In this document: piece after piece, positions 23,206-35,200 of the stretch
Layout: every line of letters starts with the position of its first letter
How positions within the stretch are numbered: the first letter of the stretch is position 1
From: Sialis fuliginosa
Lineage: Eukaryota; Arthropoda; Insecta; Megaloptera; Sialidae
Assembly (NCBI GenBank): GCA_961205875.1
Contig: OY540813.1
Span: 25,391,001 to 25,455,000 of the forward strand
DNA: 64,000 nt
Reading direction: 5' to 3'
Notes under the pieces: model-generated
Told to the model about the DNA's origin: nothing
Seen by the model: only the letters and a program-made list of their open reading frames with translations
Database searches by the model: none
Translations under genes and position numbers: made by a program

Positions 23206-26200
23206 CTAGACAACGATTATTCATATGCAATTCAGGCTAACGTTCATTTTAATCCCGTCGCGTTTTGTTTTTACCTTTTCCCCGTGATTCAGTTGAGACT
23301 CCATGGCCGAGATGTCCGACTTGAGCCGCAGCATCTGTGATTCGACCCGGGCGTTCTCTCTCTGTAGTTCTGTTATTTCAGCCTCCAGCGTCAGCATGTC
23401 TTCTCCGCCAGGGTTCGTCGATGAACTGTCCATACCTGCACAGTACGAGTACATATTCAGTCATCTCAATATTCGGGAATCACACTTTTATTGCATTCAT
23501 GACATGAAAATGCTTGCTCGCAACAATTGAAATTAGACTAATTTAGAAAGAAAAATCATAACTAAACATTTGAAATTTATAATGATACTATCAAATGAGT
23601 AAAACATGTGCTTTAGGCCATTAAATGGAAAACTAAAAACAAAAATAATATATCCAAAGATAGAATTTTAATTTAACTTATACCCTTTTAAATAAATAAA
23701 TATACACGGACAAGCATTTGACATTAAAAAGGGTTGAAAATTCTATTTTTGGATATAACAAACATATATGCTATCGCAGGTATATATGGTTGTTTGTGCC
23801 AACATATGTGAAGCACATGTTAACAAAAATGTAAAAAATGTGCTATGGATTTTTACTAGGTACATATAGCCATCAGTCTCCTTACCTTCAAAAGTAACTG
23901 TAATAGTTCTCTTCAATGCTCATTGACAGGAAAGGAGCTGATCATTGCCCAGAAATAAAATAAAATATCAATTAAATACAAGACGGTATATTGGCACAAA
24001 CATCTTAAATCTAAGTGCATCTATTAAATAACTATATCAACCAGATTATTCAAATCTAAAAACTACTAATTGTACTCTCAATGCAATCTCATTTTAATCA
24101 TATGATCAAGCGCCTGTAAAATATAGTATCAACTCATTCCATAAGTAATGCGGTATGTTGCATAAATATGTAACAAAGTAATAATTATTATTACACATGT
24201 GATATATGTGTATATCTTAAATGAAAAAGGGTGCAATAATGTATGAAAACACGATTTTGATTACTTTTTTGGTCACCATCTAATATCCAGATCCAACTAA
24301 AGCTTCATTAAAATCAGTTCAGTAGTTGATAAATAATTCATAACACATAATATGTGTGTCAAGGAAACAGACACATAAACAGACAAAAAGTGTTTGTTTT
24401 GGCCTGAAACGGAAAGATCACATGGAATTATTTGGATATAGCAAGGAAACAATTCTGTCCTATCTATCCAAAAAAATTTTCATTTCTAGATAACTTTGAA
24501 ATAGTAAAATGCTACAGCGTGGCAGGTGTTCTGTTATATTAAAAAATAAATAAATAGATACCTATATAAAAGTTAAATTTCTAGCTATCCATGGAAAATA
24601 AAAAGCTACGGTTCAAATTATTTTTCAGTCAACCTTTCTCATGCACTTTTTCAAAATTTTTATTCCTGATGCAACATATAGAGTGTAAGGACTTTCGATC
24701 AATACACGAACAGTTAAAATCGGTTCAGTAGTAAAGAAGTCGTACAAGATCTAAATTTTTGGTGGTTTAATAATATAGTTGAAGTTGCATTGGCAAACGT
24801 TGTCTGTTCTTCAGTTGTACTTTTTTATTTTAATGTCTTGAACAGTCATATGTATAAATGCTACCTATACTCCCATCTCATTGTGTCATTTCATTTTTAA
24901 ACCGATTCAGTACTCTTAAAGAAGTTTAACTTCACAAAGAAAGAACAACAGGATCAACGCTAACTGTAACAGCAGTTTAAAAAATTTTAGTCAGAAACTA
25001 TCAGTAGAGTCGACTGAGCAATATCTCATTGTAACTGTTCTGAAAACTTCAATTAATCCATTCCACCATTGAAAAATATCAGAATGTGCCCATATTTGTT
25101 GTGCAGGCGATGAATTCTTTACCATCGCAATCAGAAATTACTTAGATGTGTTGTAGAAGCTAGAAAAGTTTTTAAAATTTTTAAAAATTTGTTCATTAGA
25201 TTTCGAGATACAAGCAAACAAAAATACTGGGTTACGCTAACCTACGTGTGGTGTCCTAAAAAAATTATACAAAAAATCATAGAAAATTCCGGGAAAATAC
25301 AAATTTCATTAATTACTTATGGGTTGAATTGCAATAAGTTTATGATTATTCATCTGATTGAATGAGATTGCATTTTATCAAAATCCATTTTAATATTAAA
25401 GTTGATTTTATCATTATTTCTAGAAATCAAAACAAATATTTGTACATTTTACAATAATTACTTTTCATATAAAATAAATATGCAAACAAAATAGTAACAT
25501 GGCATTTTATTCTTGCTAGAAATTATGAAAAAATCAACCCTTTAAAAAGTACCTGTATATCCTTTGGGATAAAATGACATATCATCTGGATATTTATTCT
25601 TCTTTATTGTTTGGCCAGCAACAGGACATCCTGAGAGTGAGCGATGAGTTAGAAAGGACCCGTTAATATGTCCGGTACCATCACAGCCCGGTGTCGGGCA
25701 ATTGACGCCTTCGAATTTCATCGCAGTAGCGGCGGCTACTGCTGCTTTATGTTGTTCAACAGTACCTCCACTTTCTAATACTCGCATTTTATTTCTGTTT
25801 GCAATTGGACATCCCGAAGCACTGTGAAAAAAACATCATTTATTTTAATCAATAATATAAATTTATATTTAGAAATGAACATTTAAAAAAAACTAAAGTG
25901 GACATCGTTTACATAATAATTTAATTAATTATAAATATCAAGCAAAATACAATCAATATCAAGATAAATATTGTTATGTTAAAAAGTAAGTTCTTTTAAT
26001 CTATGCTAAATTTCATTGTCGACTTACCTTCTGTGCGACAGAAATTTGCCAGTTGCATGGCCAGATCCATCGCAACCCGGAATAGGACATCTGTGTATGC
26101 GTGAAAAAGAGTGGAAGCAGGTGTTAGAAAAGCAAGGAAAATATAATCAAGACATTGTTTCTATTATAATTTTTATAAAAAGTATAAATAGATCTGTACA

Positions 26201-29200
26201 ACAGAAATAACAATTTTCATTTTATTTATATAAAAAATAAAATTAAAATAAATAACTACAGTCGATAAAAGAAAAGTAAATAAATGATAAATCAGTAAAA
26301 ATGTACAAAGATCAAATGATATTTGAGTAAATATAAACCTAACCGTAAGAATGATTATATATTTGAATAAATTAATTTTTGACACTTAACTGTGAATCTG
26401 CCATTCATGATTTAAATATGCAGTTATTCTATAAATAATTCCTATTCAATACTGTGCAAGACATTAGCCATGAATCCATGAATACTCCATAACATTTGTA
26501 ATTTATTTATAGTTATACTTCCTCTTTATAAATAGACTTTACACTGTTATTTCATTGAAATATACAACAGTTCAAATTATATACACATCAATTCTTTTAT
26601 ACATATATTTGTATATATATATGTATAAGTGTTTGTATACTTATTATTGCAAGCTAGTAATTAAAAAATAAAACATGTTTAGAAGTACCTCAACGGTTCA
26701 GAGTCTTGTCCATCTCTTGGTTTACTTTTCGGTTTGTTAGCTCGGGGACAGCCCGAAAGACTTCTATGAGAGGAATAATTGCCAGTAACATGTCCCGACC
26801 CATCACATCCTGGCGTTGGACATTTTAATTCTTGAGAATGTGCCTGTATCTGTGACCGATCGGCTCGAGGGCAACCCGATAAACTATTAAAATAAATTCA
26901 ACATGAATTTTGTGTATTTAGAAAATAATTGATACACAAAAATATTTGTTTTGTGGTAGTGTTGTGAAATATTATATGATAAATATTTAAGTTATTGATC
27001 TGAACATTTTCTAACTCTATTTTATAACCCGGGAAAAAATGATCTGGACTTTATCAATGATAAATATTGTAGTTTGTTATTCACTTGTGTACTATAATAT
27101 TTAATTAAATATATCTATATAAACAGTAAATAAAAATTTGATATACATATATAATAATATACATATAGTAAGAAAGTGAAAGTACTTTGTTAGCGAGAGT
27201 TAAGTTACTCTGACTGGATATAGAATTAAATCTAGCCAGTGTTCATGAAATATCCAGATGTGATTAGATATGGTATAAGAATAAACCAAATAAGATTAGA
27301 TCCAATTGGATATAAAATCGGATCTAATAAGATCTAGACATACTTTATCAAGTGTGACAACATATTTACGTAGATTCAACAGATCCAAGAAGATCTGACT
27401 CGATATGAGTTTGATTTAATTTATTTTCATTTTTTCCCAGGAATATTGAATATTAAAATATTAATTCGTATAGCACAGTTATACACCAACACAACAGGCA
27501 GAAGGCAAGGACCTGACCTCAGTGTTTTGGCATTCTTGATTAACTTTTATGAAGCCAATACTGATGACAAAATTGCACATTAACATAATGGTGGAATTTT
27601 AATTTTCGCAAGACACAAATCGGTCTAATGGTTCTTCCCTTTCAAATAATACTAAAAAATAATGGAGTACTAATATAAAAAATTAAAAGAGAAACAATCA
27701 CGAGTAATTATTACCAACAGGCAAAATAAAAAGAAAAATTTATAAATTTTTATATAAATCTGTATTTTCCATTGGTCCAATTTTGAAATTGGCCACAACA
27801 TTCCTTGGTATTTAAAAAAATGAATATTTCAATATTTATATATACATTATTTCATTAACCATTAAAAGATATATCAATGTAATTTTATGTAATCGACCAG
27901 AGTTAATACTGAATATTTAAAGCAAGCATACAGGGAGGGGCCACCATTGACTGACAAAGTACGGTGTGCTTGCCTTCTGTGTGTTGCGTAGTTGCCAGAA
28001 ACATGACCCAATCCGTCACAGCTCGTGGTTGGACATTGGATCAGCTCTTTACTGTCCCTGCTTCGAAGCGTGGACCTGGCATAAGACACCAATGCAAAGT
28101 TGCAAGAGTCCGTACTGCTCAAAAAGCAATTATGCTTTATTTATTTATATCTCTTTTGAAAGTGCCTATTATAAATATTATGATACAGTATATTTATTTA
28201 CTATATTACTATTGAAGTTTTCAAAATATTGGACAATATATTTTTACTATTATGACAAAAATAAAGATTTTCATATAAAATTTGAGAATGAATAAATAAT
28301 ATGAACAGTATAAACATTAATTAATATTATTATGTGATTTTGTATTACCAAAAAATAAATATTGATAGATAGATAATAATATCTAAAATAAAAATTACGT
28401 GTCTCTCCTCAGCTGTCAAAATGTTTTAAATTGACAACAGATAGCGCTACTAGTATTATTTATGTAGGGTTGCTTTATTTATGTACCTATCTTTTAAGTA
28501 ATTTCTGATTATTTTATATTCCTATATAGGTAATTTTAATTTAAAAAAAAATGTTCTTGCCAATGTAAAGTTTAAATATATTTTATTTTTCACTAATGTA
28601 AATAATTTTTTTTTCACTGAACTGTTTGTTCTAAACAAAAACAAAGATCATTAAGTTAAATATGTACATACATATTAATATCAATATCCATAAGTAGATT
28701 TTCACTTTCATGACTGCATTAGTTATTTATATATAGATATGTATATATATTTATAAAATAAATAATAACAAAAAAAACTAATCAATAAATATTACATCGT
28801 ATACCTGTTCGTAACGACACTTACTAATAATATTAACAGTAAAATAATACGTTCAATACGTTTTACATGTATGTATGCATGTACAACTGTACATACATAT
28901 AAAAATATGTACATATATGTATGTCGACTTATGTGAATAAGATAAGAAACGTTGAAATGATAACGCGCCCTGTGTATTTGTAATTTAATGTTACTTATAC
29001 GGAAATTGTTGACAACGTTTTTTAGATAATGTAAAATATACGTTGTATCAATATTTTTCACACCTCAATTTTAATGTAAATATACCTGTTATATCTAATA
29101 TATATATTATGTATTTCTTAATCAGAAAAGATAACAGGTTATGCTATTTTTTTTTAAATAATACGCTGTTTTTATAAGAATTCAGTTTATATTTTTTGCA

Positions 29201-32200
29201 GTACCTACACGGCTTTTTATTTATTTATTTTCGATACAGAAAGTCACATTATAAGTCAAAGCTGATAGGACTCTAGTCCTGGGGCCCGGTGCGGCGAGCT
29301 AAAAACTTATTGGCTGACATCTACGAATTAAAAAAAAAAAAACTAAAAAAGTCATTGAAACATTCCTATGAATTTTTTTTTGATTAAAAAACCTAAAAAA
29401 GGTCATTCATAAATATTTTAACAGTTTCAGTCTGGGGGCCCGTGGTAGATGTGGGGGCACTAGTGAAAATACATTTTTCTATTAATTTTAAATTGTTTTT
29501 TGTAATATTGAAAAAACTGCATGTTAAATTTGCAACCTTGGCATGGTTAATTATGTACAAGACGAGAACAATAGCAGCAGTTATCAATAAATATTAATTG
29601 TTCTTACAAACAAAAAGCCAATAATAATATTTATAGTAATTTTTGTACAAACACAATCAATAAGAACCTTATACAAATTATACATATATAAATGTAGAAA
29701 AATATTGATATTAATATTTATAATATAAATAAAATAAACAGGGTTGCAGTGGCGGACTAAGGGGGGAGGGAGACCGCTCAGGGAGCTAAAGAACAGATGT
29801 CAAAATGAGGTAGAAGAGCTTGATGAGGATTGAAAAGTGGACGCGACGACTGCAAAAAGGTCCTGACAGACTTCAGGAGAATGCAAAAGTATTTTTTGGG
29901 GGTGCCAAATTTGTCCTGACAGCGAAAAAATCATTTAGTTGCAGTTGAGGGGGGGGGGGGGGTGTGCATAACTAACATTCCGCATCGGGTACCAGCCTTC
30001 CTTAGTCTGCCACTGCAAGATTGCATTAATTTAAATTACACTGAATTTAAAAATTCCTTATAGGTATAAGTAAAAAGTTTAAAAATTAAACGTAATTTAT
30101 ATATACCTATATAAATAATACACTAGTATTAGTATATAATATATATTTTTTTAATCAAATGAAAATATCAACTTTATAATATTTTTTAATTTATGAAATT
30201 ATTTTTTTTGGACGCTCATAAATATATTCGTAAATAAATAATTCTTCTATTTTGTTTAATGTGTATTTTGAAGACTATAGTAAAATATTCTACTGAAATT
30301 ACTTTATAAAAAATCGAATGATTTGAATTTTATAAATAAATCAAATTTTTGTTTAACTTTAGTTTCATATTTATATTTAATTTATTATTAATATTTGAAT
30401 AGTAACAAAATTAAATATACTTTGCTTTTTATTTTTTGTATGGAAACTTTAATTAACAAAATGTAATTAGTTAGGTAGCGAATATTTAATAAATACAGAT
30501 ATACAACTATAAACAAATAAACAAATGTTTCAAAGCTATTATTGGTCTATGGTTTAGATATAGGAAAGTAAAGGTGAGTTTTTTTTTTAAATCTTCATTT
30601 TTTTTATGTGCTTATATTTAAGATGTGATACTTTTTTGACAAATTATAATTTGATGTGTGAGTTTTGAGACTTGATAAAATTTTCTATTTTCAACCTTTT
30701 TTTATTAAATACATAATAATTCCAATATTCCTTTAATTTTTCGGGGACAAAAAAAATAAAGTCAATTAATGGTCCCTTAAAATTATGCTACCTAGAAAAT
30801 TTTTGTCTAATTTTAGAGTAGTAAAATACAATTAAAATAAACATTTCCCAATTGAATATCGCTACGCACTTGACGTTAACCGTACACATTGCGCGGTGGG
30901 ACGGAGGGGGGGGGGGTGCTGGGGGGCTGAAGACGTAAACACACAAGGGATCTAGTAGCATGATCTCACGGCTGTCTGCAATTAGGCTAACGCTCTGGTA
31001 TTTTCGTCGGCGAAGAGTAATTACTTTAATTAAGAAAATGGGCTACCAAGGTGTACATACGTGTGTGTGTGTGTATATATAGGGTGTGATAGTGAAAGAA
31101 AACTTGAACAGAAGTTAGAAACTATAACTGCTTTTCAAATTGGATGTGTATAATTGCGCACTTTAAATATTATAATTATTCTGTCTCCATATATCTTTGC
31201 ATTTATATGCTATTGTTGGCAACCTGAGCATTTTTATGTTACCTATTTCGTTACAATTAAAACAATATTTTCACGGGTAAATAACGAAAAAAATCAAATT
31301 ATAACATTCATTTCATTGTTTTAAATTTTACAACTCTTTATTTTATAATTTTATAACATTTAAGTAGTTAATACTAATCAGTTTGTAATTTTTAGTTAGT
31401 GTTCTTCACTTAGTGTTCGTTACTGGTTTCACGTTGTTCATTACTGGAGAAATAACATACAAAATAAAAGGCTATAATTTAAAAAACAAATTATATTTGC
31501 GGATTTTGGTAATTAAATTAATTTAATAAAGAGGTAGTTGTTTTATTAGTAACATGAGTTCATGATAATTATAAAAAAGTAGCCTATTAATCCCAAAAAA
31601 CAATATGCTTTGCTCTTAAAGCGTTCAAAACTGGTGCTAGTACCTTATACCTACATTTTTTCGCACAAGTAATTGTTTAAATTAAGGCTTATGTACTAGG
31701 TTTAAATACAAGTGATTCAGGATTGGCATGCCAAACTTTATTGGTGGATTGAGTTATTCTAGGTAAAAATATTTATATGAACATTTGTTCCGAAATTCTT
31801 CGTAAAAGAGCTACAGCATAGCGAAGATTATTAGTTTTTATTTAATATATTGAGAACCTATTGTGATACAGTCATGAAATTTGAAAATCAATTTAGTATA
31901 AATAAGTGTTATCGATTTTCAGTATCAACCAATAATTATTTAGACTATGGGTGCCAGACCTTCGATTTTTTTATTTAAAAATAAATAAATTTGTTCTTGT
32001 TTTGATGCCGTTTTGAAAGACATAAAATTATTTTTGGTGAAATACTGAATTTTAATTTGTTAGTTTATTTTTCATAAGTTGGTACACTCTATACATACGC
32101 ATGTGTGTGTGTAAGAGAAAGAGAGTGTACGCGTCGAGACGTTCATGTCACACGTCATATGATGCTACCGTCGCTTTTATTTAAGCTTTGAATTCCATTA

Positions 32201-35200
32201 GCTTCTTGTGAGTGTGTATGAATATACACTGAGTGACTGCCTTATCCTTAAGTTGAAATGGTATAGCCGTTAGCTAATGTCAAGGATTTTTGATATGTTC
32301 ATTATCGCGCATAAAATAATTAGCTAAACTGCAAGATTTTCGACCCCTGATATAAGTGATTTACAATTTTTCTACCACGTTAGATTGTTTGTAATTATTT
32401 TTATTGTATAAAATAAATTTAAAAAATAATTATTTGCTACAACTTTCCAGCGCGAGCGACATTTTTATCAACGGATAATATAATATATAATATATATCGT
32501 TGTGTAGCCTGTTTGCTCCTCTATAAAACAGTTTTTAGCTCATTAAAATACATTAAGATTTGATCGAATTGCGGGTCTTAAAGAAATCAATGTTGTAACT
32601 ATCTGTCGCAAAAATGTTATTAGACTGATTATCATTACCTAAAAATGTATTTATAATACCATAATGACTGGATGGTATGTGTTGAATATCAAAATAAATG
32701 TTTTATATTATTGTGTAAATTAATTATTAAATACCAGATATTATCATTTTTTTTAAATGTGAGAAAACTGGACGGCATGGGCAAAGATGAGTACCACTTT
32801 TTAATTTTGGAGACCAGAGTAGCAAACACCAAAAATATTATATGTATAATAGGAAAAATGTCATGTTAGCCTGTGTAATTATATAAGAATATTTTAATTA
32901 CATGTATCTACGTATATTTTCAAATTTTAACGTAAAATAATAAGTATTATTTTGTGCTTATTCTTAATTTATTTTTTTACAAGTTTTCCTTATTTTTGTA
33001 ATTAAAACAATAAATAATGTCTAAAAGAATTAATTTTACTTGTTATTTAGCAATAATAGAAACGATACTTGTACATTAAAAATGTATTCATACCCTTATA
33101 CAACGTACGACCATTTTAAATAATTACACTCTCACCTTGGATCCTTGACACCAGATGCCGACTTATCGTGTTGCGATATGACGTGCTGCGGTGGCGGCAT
33201 ACTGTAGCACGGGCCTGGCGAGTACCCGCCTCCAGGTCCGGGGTACCCGCCTGATGTGACGGGGTACGGACCACCGGGTGTTGCACCACCTCCGGGCGCC
33301 GCCCCACCTCCACCGCCTCCACCGCACCCATATCCCGGACCAGGGTACGGCGTGTACGGGTTAGCCGGGTACTCGTTCGGTACCGCCGTCATGCCGTAGC
33401 CGGGGTGCGGACTCACTGCAGCATACCCGCCGGCAGCTGAAGAACGAAAGAAAGGTTTATTCGTAAGTGCTTACGTGTTTTCGTAGTGGACAATGTCAAG
33501 TATCTAGTCTGAATTTGAAAACTACTTACCACACGTAATATCGGTAAAAAGTCGATCTTGATCATCATATAAAAAAGGAAATTATTAATTTTATTTTCTT
33601 TTCTCTTGATTTTAGTAATTATTATTTTACTGATTGACAACAATATTGATTTATATTGCAGAAATATTCATTTTAAAAAGTTGTTCATATTATTTGTATA
33701 ACATTTAAACTATACAGAACTCGAAGATATAAATTAGTTTATCTAATATATTTATTTTGAGGTTTTTGAATATTTACTTAAATAATTTATAAATGAGTGG
33801 TTTCTTGATAACCTACTATTTTCGAAAAATATAATTCTTATCAAACTATATATGTACCTATTTATCTAATTGTTGATAAAATTAGTAAAAACTAAATGCT
33901 ACTCCAGTTGTATTTTTTACATTACTTAACGTTTTCGCAATAAAATTAAAATAAAGGGCATTGACTGATTTTGGTCCATATGTTGCCCAAAGTAAATATG
34001 AATGAAAATCGCAAGATCTTGCCATAAATAAGAACTTTTAATATTGCATTAAAATTTTATAAATAACATATTTGATTTATACATATGTAGATATAATTTG
34101 TGAAATTATTCATCAGTTTTTAATTAATATTCATAATTATGAGCTGTTTTTATTTAAGAGAACCCCGGAACAGATATTTGTAATGCCATCATTTTTATGC
34201 ATTAGATAACACTAGAAACATATTGGAATTGGATTCACTTGTGGGCGACATTGGACTAAATCCTCTAGTAAAACGGGCATTGTCCTTTGACATTCTTTTT
34301 TGTACCTATTGTATAATAAAGTATAGTAATCATAAAAAAAAATTCCAAATCGAGATTTCCCAATGGAATTACACGATTTGAGGGTTCCTGAATTGATATG
34401 AGTACGACCATTATCTCATTGACGTCTGTGTGTCTGTCAGTCAAAATAGTGAAAATTACAAACATGAAATTTTATACTTAAAAATATAATTTTTTGTAAC
34501 GAATAAAATGGCACATATATCGATTAAACTTAATAAAACAATCATTTTAGAGCAGATAACAAATAAATATAAAGAGGGTTCTCGAAAGTCATGATGTGTA
34601 TTTGGGAAACAGTTTTTGAGTAGATAGAGTAGCGAATGAATGTGACAGTCCCCTGGGCATCGCCGCGTTGTTCTTTTGTTTGATGACGCCAGTGGCGTCG
34701 TATGTAACGATATATGTGTTTTGGTGTAAATTGTATACAAAAAAATTGAGTCGAACCTTGCGTATGGATGCTCCGTACCATAAAGTTTTTTAATTTTTCG
34801 ATGACGTTAATTTGACTTGCACACTGATACCAGATAACAAACTTTTTTGAAAACTACCTTTATTGATATCTCGGTATAATTATACATATTCTCAATTTTT
34901 CAGATTTTTCTCACTGTTATTTTCGTAGATGTAGGCAGGTGGCAAAATATTTTTACTTGGTTTTATTTGATATCCCACTCACCGGTATTAAATAAAAACA
35001 ATGTTTTGGTAACCCATTTACCCCCCAAAAAAGTAATTTTACAAGTCAGGTCTATATTACTTCGGCAGTTAAAAGGCTATGACAGACAGACAGTTGTTGA
35101 TTCTTTTTTTGTTCTTTTTTCCCGATTTCGGTACGGAACACCAAAAACACCGAACATTATAAAATTTTGTTAAACTAAAAAAAGAATTTGAAATTTTTAG

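Noticed and set aside
27215-27415. Cluster of AGATCT/GGATCT-like words in a Myt1 intron
   Set aside because: Short, irregularly spaced and AT-rich; I could not establish a true repeat unit or protein-binding array.
27966-28295. Plus-strand frames of 83 and 109 codons over Myt1 finger 4
   Set aside because: Antisense shadows of the conserved minus-strand finger exon.
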